Assembly: GCA_003482455.1 (NCBI GenBank) | Contig: DMYW01000037.1 | Location: 25,890 to 89,889 of the forward strand | DNA: 64,000 nucleotides | Direction: 5' to 3' | Source of the DNA: Rheinheimera sp. | GTDB lineage: Bacteria; Pseudomonadota; Gammaproteobacteria; Enterobacterales; Alteromonadaceae | Shown: in pieces, positions 8,841 to 17,538 of the stretch | How the letters are laid out: each line of letters starts with the position of its first letter | Position numbering within the stretch: the first letter of the stretch is position 1 | The notes under the pieces: generated by a model | What the model saw: only the letters and a program-made list of their open reading frames with translations | Told to the model about the DNA's origin: nothing | Database searches by the model: none | Translations under genes and position numbers: made by a program

Positions 8841-8867
8841 AAAAGCCCGTAGCAACGGGCTTTTTTG
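8841..8867 (+). terminator. Terminator after the porin trio
   Basis: Stem AAAAGCCCGT/ACGGGCTTTT with an AGCA loop and six T. It closes the porin-porin-PstS-like unit. Confidence 0.92.
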
Positions 8868-8974
8868 TTTCTGCCATGCAACTGTCATCCCAACTTGTTA
8901 AAGCTATAGGCAAGGCGGTTGACATCGCGTATAATTCGCGACCGCTAAAAATTAACCTTAATCCGGAGTCCATC

Positions 8975-9406
8975 ATGGCTTTAGAACGTACCTTTTCTAT
9001 CGTTAAACCAGACGCAGTTGCCAAAAACGTGATTGGCGCTATCTACAACCGTTTCGAATCTGCAGGTCTGCGTATCGTTGCAGCGAAAATGGTTCACCTG
9101 AGCCGTGAGCAAGCTGAAGGCTTCTACGCTGAGCACAAAGAGCGTCCATTCTTCAACGCACTGGTTTCTTTCATGACTTCAGGCCCAGTGATGGTGCAAG
9201 TTCTGGAAGGTGAAGACGCAGTACGTAAAAACCGCGAAATCATGGGTGCTACTAATCCAAAAGACGCTTTGGCTGGTACTTTACGTGCTGACTACGCGGC
9301 AAGCATCGACGAAAACGCGGTTCACGGTTCAGACGCTGCAGCTTCTGCTGCTCGTGAAATCGCTTATTTCTTCACTGACGCCGAGTTGTGCGCTCGTACT
9401 CGTTAA
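8975..9406 (+). CDS. ndk: Nucleoside diphosphate kinase
   Basis: Transfers the gamma phosphate from ATP to nucleoside diphosphates through a phosphohistidine. The product is 143 residues, identical in length to E. coli Ndk, with the active-site H117 in NAVHGSDAAASA. The frame is open upstream to 8834, but the ATG at 8975 has a CCGGAG ribosome site and gives the family start MALERTFSIVKPDAVAKN. It is monocistronic: terminators lie on both sides. A TATAAT at 8930-8935 is a likely -10 without a clear -35 at standard spacing. Confidence 0.98.
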   Translation: MALERTFSIVKPDAVAKNVIGAIYNRFESAGLRIVAAKMVHLSREQAEGFYAEHKERPFFNALVSFMTSGPVMVQVLEGEDAVRKNREIMGATNPKDALAGTLRADYAASIDENAVHGSDAAASAAREIAYFFTDAELCARTR

Positions 9407-9452
9407 TTCGAGTCAATCAGCGGCAGCAATGCACTGAATGAAGAAACACAGC

Positions 9453-9474
9453 AAAGGGGGCTTGGCCCCCTTTC
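9453..9474 (+). terminator. Terminator after ndk
   Basis: GC-rich stem AAAGGGGGC/GCCCCCTTT with a three-base loop. The T tract is short (TTTCT), so it may be of moderate strength. Confidence 0.75.
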
Positions 9475-9586
9475 TGTCTATAATCTGGATACAAAGTTTT
9501 TGTACGGCAGCACGTGCAGTCGGTTGTAGAACGACCTACCGCACCTGTTGCTGAACCACCCAACAGTTTGTTGTGCGAGGAACCTA

Positions 9587-10714
9587 ATGACCACTCCAAC
9601 CATCGAAAAAGTAAACTTGCTGGATTTATCGCGGCCGCAACTGAAAGAATTTTTGGTGTCGCTTGGCGAAAAGCCGTTTCGCGCCGACCAACTGATGAAA
9701 TGGATTTACCATTTTTGCATCGATGATTTTGATGCAATGACTAACATCAACAAAGAATTACGCGCCAAATTAAAAGCGCATGCGGTGATTGAAGCTCCGG
9801 AAGTGGTTACTCGCCAAGACAGCGCTGACGGCACCATCAAGTTTGTGATGGGCCTTAAAGGTGGTCAGGAAGTCGAAACCGTCTGGATCCCAGAAAAAGA
9901 CCGTCGCACCTTGTGTGTTTCATCACAAGTAGGGTGTGCGTTGGATTGTTCGTTCTGTTCAACGGCGCAACAAGGTTTTAACCGCAATTTGTCGGTGTCT
10001 GAAATCATCGGTCAAGTCTGGCGTGTCGCAAAAATCATCGGCAGTTATGGTGACACAGGGGAGCGTCCCGTGACCAACGTGGTGATGATGGGCATGGGCG
10101 AACCCTTGCTTAATCTGAACAACGTGGTTCCTGCGATGGAACTGATGATGGAAGATTACGGTTTCGGCATGTCGAAGCGTCGAGTCACCTTAAGCACCTC
10201 GGGTGTGGTGCCGGCACTGGATATTCTGAAAGAGAAAATCGATGTTGCTTTGGCGATCTCGTTGCATGCACCGAACAACGAATTGCGTGACCAGCTTGTA
10301 CCAATCAACAAAAAGTACCCGATGGAAGAGTTCCTCGCCGCGTCGCGACGTTATGTGGAACATTCACGTGCTAACGACAAAGTGACTGTAGAATACGTCA
10401 TGCTGGAAGGGATCAACGACAGCATGGATCAAGCGCACGAATTAGCGAAGGCGCTGAAAGATACCCCTTCAAAAATTAACCTGATCCCATTTAACCCTTA
10501 TCCGGGTTCACCGTATAAACGTTCAAGCAATTCACGCATCGATCGGTTTAACAAAATCTTGCAAGAGTACGGGTTTACTGTGATTGTACGAAAAACTCGT
10601 GGTGATGACATTGATGCTGCGTGTGGTCAGTTAGTCGGCGATGTGATTGACCGAACCAAACGTCTGATGAAAAAACAGATGAAAGGTGAGGCGATTTCAG
10701 TAAAAATAGTTTGA
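9587..10714 (+). CDS. rlmN: Dual-specificity 23S rRNA/tRNA (adenine-C2) methyltransferase RlmN
   Basis: Radical SAM enzyme that methylates A2503 of 23S rRNA and A37 of some tRNAs. The product is 375 residues. The [4Fe-4S] ligands are C117, C121 and C124 (CALDCSFC); the methyl-carrying and general-base cysteines correspond to C346 (AACGQLVG) and C110. The GMGEPLLN SAM motif is present. The start at 9587 (MTTPTIEKVNLLDLS) has GCGAGGA upstream; the longer open frame from 9548 adds residues not seen in the family. It begins the conserved rlmN-pilW-rodZ-ispG-hisS block. Being itself an Fe-S enzyme, it depends on the isc operon upstream. Confidence 0.97.
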   Translation: MTTPTIEKVNLLDLSRPQLKEFLVSLGEKPFRADQLMKWIYHFCIDDFDAMTNINKELRAKLKAHAVIEAPEVVTRQDSADGTIKFVMGLKGGQEVETVWIPEKDRRTLCVSSQVGCALDCSFCSTAQQGFNRNLSVSEIIGQVWRVAKIIGSYGDTGERPVTNVVMMGMGEPLLNLNNVVPAMELMMEDYGFGMSKRRVTLSTSGVVPALDILKEKIDVALAISLHAPNNELRDQLVPINKKYPMEEFLAASRRYVEHSRANDKVTVEYVMLEGINDSMDQAHELAKALKDTPSKINLIPFNPYPGSPYKRSSNSRIDRFNKILQEYGFTVIVRKTRGDDIDAACGQLVGDVIDRTKRLMKKQMKGEAISVKIV

Positions 10715-10739
10715 TTCTCACCAGGACCGGTGTAACACC

Positions 10740-12071
10740 ATGATGAATAAGGCTTCTGTATTACTTCTGTTGCTCTGTACTGCAGTCACGGGCTGCGTAA
10801 CGGAGAGCTCTGTCACCGATAAAACGGCGGCAGGGCAACGTGAAGTGGGGCCGCACGAGGCCGCGCGTACCCGTTTGTCGCTGGCCTTAAGTTACATCCA
10901 AAACGGCGATATGACGCAAGCTAAGTTCAACTTGATGAAAGCGGAAGAGCTTGATCCTGATTCTGCCGAAGTTGCCAACGCCTTTGCTTTTTTCTATCAA
11001 CGGGTTGGCGAAAATGAACTGGCAGAAAAAGCCTATCGCAAAGCGATTCGCCTTGATTCCAATAATGCCGATAGCTACAACAATTTTGGCGCCTTTTTAT
11101 GCCAAACGGGCAAGTACGCAGAGGCAGAGAAACTGTTGTTGGATGCGGTAAAAAAGCCTGGTTATATTCGCGTTGCCGAAAGTTATGAAAACTTAGGTCT
11201 GTGTGCGATTGAAGAAAAAGACTTAGATAAAGCGACCGGTTATTTTAATAGCGCTTTGAAACACAGCCCAGTTAACAGTTCTGTATTGTACGACCTCACC
11301 CTAGTGACTTATGCGCAAAGCCAGTTTGATCAAGCCTTTATGTGGTATTCCAAACTGGCGAAAACTGGCCAAAGTTCCTCCGCCGTTGCGCTACTGCGTT
11401 ATCTGATTGCTCATCAGCGTCAAGACGAAGTAGAGCGCCAACAAGCGCAAAAGTTCCTGCTGTCCGCGTATCCAAACAGTCCTGAAGCTGTGATTTTGTT
11501 AGCCGGAAACTTGCAAGAAGCCGCACCTGAAAAATTGCGGCAAGAGGTGTTGCTACGGCAACCGACAAGCGTGCCCGCGCTAGACGCCAGCAGTGCCCCA
11601 AAAATTAAAGTGGTGAAGCGTAAAACTGTGGCAGAAACGCCGGTGATTAAGCCAGAACCACAACCGACAATCCGCCAAGAGCTGGCCGCTGAAACGACGG
11701 CGGACATAGCGACAACAACCGCCAAGAGCGCAGAAGCTACACCGTTAATGCGCCCAACCGAGCACATAGTTCGCAGCGGTGAAACACTTTATAGTATTGC
11801 CAGCGCCAACCGACTCACGGTCAGTGAGTTGCAACGCCTTAACCAATTAACATCGGATGACCCGATCCAGCCTGGACAGATCCTTATTTTGTCTGATGAG
11901 GCGGCAGCAAAAGCGGTGAAGCAATACACAGTTGCAGAGGGAGATACGCTGTTTAGTATCGCCTATCGATTTAATATGGGGGTTGAGCGACTTTGTCAGC
12001 TCAATCAATTGAGCCCAACAGACGCAATTGCGCCTGGAACCGTGCTCATTTTGCAGGATCCTAACGAATAA
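10740..12071 (+). CDS. pilW: Type IV pilus pilotin PilW/PilF with two C-terminal LysM domains
   Basis: Outer-membrane lipoprotein that, in its family, brings the PilQ secretin to the outer membrane. The lipobox is near the N-terminus (LLCTAVTGC, Cys 19). Tetratricopeptide repeats occupy about residues 40-250. After a Pro/Thr/Ala linker, two LysM peptidoglycan-binding modules follow: HIVRSGETLYSIASANRL (about 342-385) and QYTVAEGDTLFSIAYRF (about 394-438). The usual PilF is about 250 residues, so at 443 residues this is an extended form that could also grip the cell wall. A second ATG at 10743 is equally possible. It sits in its standard place between rlmN and rodZ. Confidence 0.88.
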   Translation: MMNKASVLLLLLCTAVTGCVTESSVTDKTAAGQREVGPHEAARTRLSLALSYIQNGDMTQAKFNLMKAEELDPDSAEVANAFAFFYQRVGENELAEKAYRKAIRLDSNNADSYNNFGAFLCQTGKYAEAEKLLLDAVKKPGYIRVAESYENLGLCAIEEKDLDKATGYFNSALKHSPVNSSVLYDLTLVTYAQSQFDQAFMWYSKLAKTGQSSSAVALLRYLIAHQRQDEVERQQAQKFLLSAYPNSPEAVILLAGNLQEAAPEKLRQEVLLRQPTSVPALDASSAPKIKVVKRKTVAETPVIKPEPQPTIRQELAAETTADIATTTAKSAEATPLMRPTEHIVRSGETLYSIASANRLTVSELQRLNQLTSDDPIQPGQILILSDEAAAKAVKQYTVAEGDTLFSIAYRFNMGVERLCQLNQLSPTDAIAPGTVLILQDPNE

Positions 12072-12073
12072 TT

Positions 12074-13177
12074 ATGCCAAAACAGACTACGGACACTGCC
12101 AGCAATAGTATTGGTACGCTGCTCAAGGCCTCCCGCGAACAACGCGGTATGAGCCAAGCTGAAGCGGCAAGTCAGCTGAATTTGAAAGTGGTGATCATCG
12201 AAAAATTAGAGTCCGAGCAATGGGACAATTCGATGGCCACGACCTTCGTAAAAGGTTATTTACGTGCGTATGCGCGATTGCTGAAGCTGTCAGAGCGAGA
12301 GATTTTGCAAGCATTTGATTTGCAAACCGCCCACTTGCGTGGTCAACAGACCGAGATGCATAGTTTCTCCCGCAAGACCAGTCGTGAAGCTGCTGACAGC
12401 CGTTTTATGTTGGCTACTTATGGCATTGTCGTGTTGCTTGTTGGTTTGTTCTTTGTCTGGTTCTGGCAAACGCATATGTTGGATTCAGAACCTGTTGCTG
12501 TGTTGCCAGACTATGTTGCGCCAATTGCCGAGGTTCCTGCCGCAGATACTTCGAACTTGTCAGCAACTCCTCCAGTGACTGGGGGGGCATCGCTACAAAC
12601 CGCAGCAGCTCAAGACCACTTAAATACGAGCCCTGCGCCGGTATCGCAATCGTCGCAAAGTATTGCCTCTGCGCCGGCCGGAGCTGCTACAGTGGATCCA
12701 TCCCCAATCAACTCTGTCACAGGGAACGGTGCTGCAACCGATGCAGCAACTACCACGCTTTCTACGGTGGTTGAGCAAACTGCCGATGAATTGCCGGCGA
12801 GCTCGATTGAAACAACGGAAGGCGAAACTCCACAACGAACATCCGCATCCCAAACGACAGTGCAGCCCAGCTTGACGCCTGCCGTTACGCCAGCACAAAC
12901 AGCTAGTGTGGCAACAGACGCCCCAAGCGCGAATACCGACATCCAAGTGAGCTTTAGCGCCGATTGTTGGGTATCTATTACCGATAGCCAACAACAGAAA
13001 TTGGCGTATGGTCTGCAAAAAGCCGGTACGACGTTGCAATTGCGCGGGCAGTATCCCGTCAAAATGATTATTGGTAACGCAGCCGCTGCATCGATCACGG
13101 TGCAAGGCAAGCCTTATGATTTGAGTCAGTACCAAGCGGGACAGGTTGCTCGCATTACGTTAACTGGGGCCCAATAG
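12074..13177 (+). CDS. rodZ: Cytoskeletal cell-shape protein RodZ
   Basis: Bitopic inner-membrane protein that couples MreB to the elongasome. The product is 367 residues: a Cro/XRE-type helix-turn-helix domain (about 15-80, GMSQAEAASQLNL), one transmembrane helix (about 112-132, ATYGIVVLLVGLFFVWFW), a long Ser/Thr/Ala/Pro-rich periplasmic linker (about 150-285) and a C-terminal DUF4115 beta domain (SFSADCWVSITDSQQQKL onward). The linker is low-complexity and produces long spurious antisense frames. It starts 2 bp after pilW and ends 1 bp before ispG. Confidence 0.93.
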   Translation: MPKQTTDTASNSIGTLLKASREQRGMSQAEAASQLNLKVVIIEKLESEQWDNSMATTFVKGYLRAYARLLKLSEREILQAFDLQTAHLRGQQTEMHSFSRKTSREAADSRFMLATYGIVVLLVGLFFVWFWQTHMLDSEPVAVLPDYVAPIAEVPAADTSNLSATPPVTGGASLQTAAAQDHLNTSPAPVSQSSQSIASAPAGAATVDPSPINSVTGNGAATDAATTTLSTVVEQTADELPASSIETTEGETPQRTSASQTTVQPSLTPAVTPAQTASVATDAPSANTDIQVSFSADCWVSITDSQQQKLAYGLQKAGTTLQLRGQYPVKMIIGNAAAASITVQGKPYDLSQYQAGQVARITLTGAQ

Positions 13178-13178
13178 T

Positions 13179-14291
13179 ATGTTTTCTGAAAGTCCAATCA
13201 TCCGCCGTAAATCCCGCCAAATTCGCGTTGGTAACGTGCTGATCGGTGGCGACGCACCGATTGCCGTGCAATCGATGACCAATACTCGCACCACGGATGT
13301 TGACGCCACTGTTGCGCAAATCCACGCGATTGCCAAAGCTGGCGCTGATTTAGTCCGCGTATCGGTACCGACGATGGAAGCGGCAGAAGCTTTCCGTTTA
13401 ATCAAATTACAATCGCCGATTCCGGTGGTTGCCGATATCCATTTTGATTACCGTATCGCGTTAAAAGTCGCTGAATATGGTGTCGATTGCCTGCGCATTA
13501 ACCCTGGCAACATAGGTCGTGAAGACCGAGTTCGTGCCGTGGTGGACGCCGCCCGTGACAAAGGCATTCCGATTCGAATTGGTGTTAACGGCGGTTCCCT
13601 CGAACAAGACTTGCAAGAAAAATACGGCGAGCCGACTCCCGAAGCTTTGGTTGAATCGGCGATGCGCCATGTCGATATCCTCGACAAACTGGATTTCCAA
13701 GATTTTAAAGTCAGCGTCAAAGCCTCGGATGTGTTTTTAGCGGTCGGTGCGTATCGGTTGTTGGCCAAACAAATTGAACAGCCACTGCATTTAGGCATTA
13801 CTGAAGCTGGTGGTGCACGTTCTGGGGCTGTGAAATCGGCCATCGGCCTCGGTATGTTATTGGCCGAAGGCATTGGCGATACGCTACGTATTTCATTAGC
13901 GGCAGATCCAGTAGAAGAAGTGAAAGTGGGCTTTGATATTTTGAAGTCGTTGCGCATTCGTTCGCGCGGCATTAACTTCATCGCCTGCCCAAGTTGTTCT
14001 CGGCAAGAGTTCGACGTGATTAAAACCATGAATGAGTTAGAAACGCGTCTTGAAGATATCATCGACCCGTTGACAGTTTCTGTGATAGGGTGCGTGGTCA
14101 ACGGTCCGGGTGAAGCATTAATCTCGGACTTAGGCGTTGCCGGCGCCAGCAAAAAAAGCGGTTTCTATTTAAAAGGCGAACGGCAGAAGCTGCGGTTCGA
14201 CAACGACAACATCGCTGAGCAATTAGAGCAACAAGTACGCCAGTACCTTGCCGCGCAACAACAAGCGATTGCGGTCAAAAACGTAGAGTAG
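13179..14291 (+). CDS. ispG: 4-hydroxy-3-methylbut-2-enyl diphosphate synthase IspG
   Basis: [4Fe-4S] enzyme of the non-mevalonate isoprenoid pathway (MEcPP to HMBPP). The product is 370 residues (E. coli 372). The N-terminal TIM barrel begins RRKSRQIRVGNVLIGGDAP. The cluster ligands lie in ACPSCSRQEFD and IGCVVNGPGEA, followed by the conserved Glu. It starts 1 bp after the rodZ stop, which suggests coupled translation. Confidence 0.97.
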   Translation: MFSESPIIRRKSRQIRVGNVLIGGDAPIAVQSMTNTRTTDVDATVAQIHAIAKAGADLVRVSVPTMEAAEAFRLIKLQSPIPVVADIHFDYRIALKVAEYGVDCLRINPGNIGREDRVRAVVDAARDKGIPIRIGVNGGSLEQDLQEKYGEPTPEALVESAMRHVDILDKLDFQDFKVSVKASDVFLAVGAYRLLAKQIEQPLHLGITEAGGARSGAVKSAIGLGMLLAEGIGDTLRISLAADPVEEVKVGFDILKSLRIRSRGINFIACPSCSRQEFDVIKTMNELETRLEDIIDPLTVSVIGCVVNGPGEALISDLGVAGASKKSGFYLKGERQKLRFDNDNIAEQLEQQVRQYLAAQQQAIAVKNVE

Positions 14292-14305
14292 TTTTAGGTA
14301 AACAC

Positions 14306-15574
14306 GTGTCAAAAGATATCCAAGCCATTCGCGGCATGAACGATTGCCTGCCCACAGACACACCGGTGTGGCAGTATGTAGAAAGCATGATCCGCCAAAC
14401 CGTGCGCAGTTACGGTTACGATGAAATTCGTTTCCCTATCGTGGAAATGACCGAGCTGTTTAAGCGCTCGATCGGTGAAGTGACCGACATCGTCGAAAAA
14501 GAAATGTACACCTTTGAAGACCGCAATGGCGATAGCTTGACGCTGCGGCCAGAAGGCACGGCTTGCTGTGTGCGTGCTGGGAACCAAGCGGGTTTGTTGT
14601 ACAACCAAGAGCAACGACTGTGGTATATGGGCCCGATGTTCCGCCACGAGCGCCCACAAAAAGGCCGTTATCGCCAGTTCCACCAATTCGGTTTGGAAGT
14701 GTTTGGCATGCAAGGCCCGGATATCGACGCCGAAGTCATTCTGATTAGTGCGCGTTTCTGGCAACAGCTTGGTTTAACACCGTTTGTGCGATTAGAACTG
14801 AACTCACTCGGCTCGAACGAAGCGCGCGCGGCGTATCGCGACAAGCTAGTGGCTTATTTAGAACAACACAAAGACTTGTTGGACGAAGACAGCCTGCGCC
14901 GTTTGTACAGCAACCCATTGCGCGTGCTTGATAGCAAAAACCCTGCAATGGCCGAGATGCTGAGCAAAGCGCCACAGCTGCTTGACCATTTGGATGACGA
15001 ATCCAAGGCGCACTTCGCAGGGCTGCAAGCTCGCTTAAAAGCAGCTGGCATTGAGTTCACCATCAACCCACGTTTAGTCCGTGGTTTGGATTATTACAAC
15101 CGTACCGTGTTTGAGTGGGTGACCACCAACTTAGGCGCGCAAGGCACCGTCTGTGCCGGTGGTCGTTATGATGGTTTGGTGGAACAACTCGGCGGCAAAG
15201 CAACGCCGGCGGTTGGCTTTGCGCTGGGGATGGAACGTTTAGTGTTGTTGTTACAGACGCTGGAGTTGTTACCTGATCTCAATAGCAATGCGGATATTTA
15301 TCTGATGCCATTAGGCGAAGCTGCGGAACTTGCGGCAGTTTCTGTTGCCGAACAACTTCGTTCGACCTTGCCTGGCAAACGTATCGTGCTGCACTGCGGT
15401 GGCGGCAACTTGAAAAAACAATTAAAACGCGCGGACAAATCAGGAGCAGCCATTGGCTTGCTGCTGGGTGACAACGAGTTGGCGAACGGCCAAGTCACTG
15501 TGAAATGGTTGCGTGCAGAACAAGAACAGCAGACGGTAGCGCTCGACGCGTTAGCCGCATTGCTGTCGCAGTAA
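14306..15574 (+). CDS. hisS: Histidyl-tRNA synthetase
   Basis: Class II synthetase of 422 residues. Motif 1 begins near the N-terminus; the histidine-specific loops LVRGLDYYNRTVFEW and AGGRYDGLVEQLGG are intact, and the C-terminal anticodon-binding domain follows from about residue 325. The start codon is GTG (14306), giving MSKDIQAIRGMNDCLP as in the family. It lies 14 bp after ispG in the conserved order. Confidence 0.97.
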   Translation: MSKDIQAIRGMNDCLPTDTPVWQYVESMIRQTVRSYGYDEIRFPIVEMTELFKRSIGEVTDIVEKEMYTFEDRNGDSLTLRPEGTACCVRAGNQAGLLYNQEQRLWYMGPMFRHERPQKGRYRQFHQFGLEVFGMQGPDIDAEVILISARFWQQLGLTPFVRLELNSLGSNEARAAYRDKLVAYLEQHKDLLDEDSLRRLYSNPLRVLDSKNPAMAEMLSKAPQLLDHLDDESKAHFAGLQARLKAAGIEFTINPRLVRGLDYYNRTVFEWVTTNLGAQGTVCAGGRYDGLVEQLGGKATPAVGFALGMERLVLLLQTLELLPDLNSNADIYLMPLGEAAELAAVSVAEQLRSTLPGKRIVLHCGGGNLKKQLKRADKSGAAIGLLLGDNELANGQVTVKWLRAEQEQQTVALDALAALLSQ

Positions 15575-15587
15575 GAATGGAGTTGTG

Positions 15588-16226
15588 ATGGAAATTTATA
15601 GCACTGAAGAACAACAGATTGAGGCCATTAAACGCTTTTTGCGCGAGAACGGCTTGTCGATCGTTGCTGGTATCGTTCTGGGTTTAGGTGGCCTTTATGG
15701 TTATCGCCATTATCAAGCAACCCAACTTGCCGCCGCTGAAGGCCACTCGGCTGGTTACACCACACTGACCGAGACGTTGCAGGATCCTAAAGCTGACAAG
15801 TCAGCTTTCCCAGCAGAAGCGCAAAAGTTTATTGATGCCAACAAAGACTCTAGCTATGCCGCGATGGCCGCATTGCTAAGTGCCAAAGAGTTGGTGATGA
15901 AAAAAGATTTTGCCGCCGCTGAACAGCAGCTTGCGTGGGTTATTGCCAATAATCAGCAACCAGAAATCATGGCTGTGGCGCAACTTCGCTTAGCACGCGT
16001 GCAAGCAGAGCAAAAGAAATTCCCAGAAGCATTAAAAACCCTCGAAGCGAAATTGCCTGGCGCCTTTGCCGCGCAGCAACTTGAACTCAAAGGTGATGTG
16101 CTGAATGCCTCAGGCGATGCTGCAGGTGCTAAAGCTGCGTACCAAGCAGCAAAAACTGCATTAGGTACTGAGCAAAACCCGTTGCTTGATGTGAAAATGA
16201 ACGAACTGGCCCACGTCGCTGGTTAA
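15588..16226 (+). CDS. yfgM: Ancillary SecYEG translocon subunit YfgM
   Basis: Bitopic inner-membrane protein associated with SecYEG and PpiD, involved in handing secreted proteins to periplasmic chaperones. The product is 212 residues: a cytoplasmic N-terminus (MEIYSTEEQQIEAIKRFL), one membrane helix (about 22-42, GLSIVAGIVLGLGGLYGY) and a periplasmic TPR-like domain rich in Ala and Gln. An in-frame GTG at 15585 directly precedes the ATG at 15588; the ATG fits the family better, with GGAG at 15579-15582. Between hisS and bamB, as in E. coli. Confidence 0.92.
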   Translation: MEIYSTEEQQIEAIKRFLRENGLSIVAGIVLGLGGLYGYRHYQATQLAAAEGHSAGYTTLTETLQDPKADKSAFPAEAQKFIDANKDSSYAAMAALLSAKELVMKKDFAAAEQQLAWVIANNQQPEIMAVAQLRLARVQAEQKKFPEALKTLEAKLPGAFAAQQLELKGDVLNASGDAAGAKAAYQAAKTALGTEQNPLLDVKMNELAHVAG

Positions 16227-16235
16227 GAGGTCAAC

Positions 16236-17438
16236 GTGAAATTTGCAATTCGTGCCGTGACCTTAGCGTTAGTTATGGGACTATCGGTAACCGCATGTTC
16301 ATCGAATGATGAAGACGCTATCCCTGAATACCCAGAAATTGACAACAAAATTAATGTCGAATCGGTCTGGAGTAGCTCGGTTGGCGCAGGCGTTGAGCAC
16401 TACGACTCTACGTTAAAACCCGCCGTGTTTGGCGACAAAGTATTTGTGGCGAGTCGTCGTGGCACGGTTGCCGCCTTTTCTGTTGCCGATGGTGACTCGT
16501 TGTGGAGTCTAGATCTTCGCGACAAAGACGATGCGCCGCTGTTTGGTTCGATCAGCCATTGGTGGAATGACCGTAACGCCAAAATCGCCGGCGGCATCAG
16601 CGTCGGTTATGACAAAGTGTATGTCGGTACCGAAGACGGCGAAGTTGTCGCACTGAATCCAGAAACGGGTGAAGTGGTGTGGCGAGTCAACGTCAAAGCT
16701 GAAGTGCTGGCAGCGCCAGTCGCTGGTGAAGGCTTGTTGTATGTGAATACCGGTGGTGGTCGTATTTTCGCCTTGTCACCCGATAACGGTGAAGTGCGTT
16801 GGATGCACGAGTACGAAAACTCCAAGTTGACCTTGCGTGGTATCAGTGAAGTGACAACCGCAGCAGGCGGTGTTGTATACGGTACTGGCAGTGGCCATGT
16901 CGGCGTGTTGATTGCCGATAAAGGCGTTCCTGCTTGGGAAGAAGCCATCGCGGCGCCAAAAGGCGCAACTGATTTAGCGCGGATCGTGGATGTCGATGCG
17001 ACACCGATTGTGCAAGATGGTACAATTTACGCTATTGCTTACAATGGCCAGTTAGTCGCAATGGACTTACGCACCGGCCGCGAACTGTGGAAACGCGATT
17101 ACGCCAGCTTCCGCAGCATGCATTTGGCTGAGAATGTGCTGTACATCGTCGACAGCCAAGGCCGTTTGTATGCCATTGATACACGCAGCGGTGGTGAATT
17201 ATGGTCATCGTTGACGCTGTACAAGCATTTTGTCACGGCACCGACTGTGTATAAAAACTACGTCGTGGTGGGTGACAATGAAGGGAATCTACATTGGTTC
17301 AGTCGCGACAAAGGTGAATATTTGGCTCGCGACGATTACGACAGCTCAGGTTTTTATACCGATGGTGTCGTGGCCGACGATAAATTAATCCTGCAAACCC
17401 GCAACGGCGAAATTGAAGTGCTGCGGGTCACTGAATAA
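16236..17438 (+). CDS. bamB: Outer-membrane assembly lipoprotein BamB
   Basis: Lipoprotein of the Bam complex that helps insert beta-barrels into the outer membrane. The product is 400 residues with a GTG start (16236, AGAGGT upstream), a lipoprotein signal ending MGLSVTAC (Cys about 21) and an eight-bladed PQQ-type propeller made of repeats such as VYVGTEDGEVVALNPETGEV and VYGTGSGHVGVLIADKG. It starts 9 bp after yfgM and is followed by a terminator. Clients in this window would include the porins, OmpW, MipA and the TonB receptor. Confidence 0.95.
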   Translation: MKFAIRAVTLALVMGLSVTACSSNDEDAIPEYPEIDNKINVESVWSSSVGAGVEHYDSTLKPAVFGDKVFVASRRGTVAAFSVADGDSLWSLDLRDKDDAPLFGSISHWWNDRNAKIAGGISVGYDKVYVGTEDGEVVALNPETGEVVWRVNVKAEVLAAPVAGEGLLYVNTGGGRIFALSPDNGEVRWMHEYENSKLTLRGISEVTTAAGGVVYGTGSGHVGVLIADKGVPAWEEAIAAPKGATDLARIVDVDATPIVQDGTIYAIAYNGQLVAMDLRTGRELWKRDYASFRSMHLAENVLYIVDSQGRLYAIDTRSGGELWSSLTLYKHFVTAPTVYKNYVVVGDNEGNLHWFSRDKGEYLARDDYDSSGFYTDGVVADDKLILQTRNGEIEVLRVTE

Positions 17439-17460
17439 AGGCAGTCTGTCTTTTTGAGAT

Positions 17461-17492
17461 AAACAGGCCTGCATGCAGGCCTGTTTCTTTTT
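17461..17492 (+). terminator. Terminator between bamB and der
   Basis: A perfect 26-bp palindrome (17461-17486, arms AAACAGGCCTGCA) followed by CTTTTT. It separates bamB from der, so der probably has its own promoter or relies on read-through. Confidence 0.85.
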
Positions 17493-17538
17493 GGGTTCAA
17501 ACCCGCCGCCGTGAGGCGATAAATTGTTGAGGTGTTAC

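Noticed and set aside
8919..8935. TTGACA and TATAAT close together upstream of ndk
   Set aside because: Only 5 bp separate them, so they cannot be one promoter; TATAAT alone may be used.
12610..13135. Two long antisense frames in rodZ
   Set aside because: They mirror the low-complexity Ser/Thr/Ala linker of RodZ and have no start signals.
13448..14152. A 234-codon antisense frame inside ispG
   Set aside because: It lies wholly opposite a certain gene, has no ribosome site, and its Ser/Arg/Thr-rich product matches no family; codon bias of ispG explains it.
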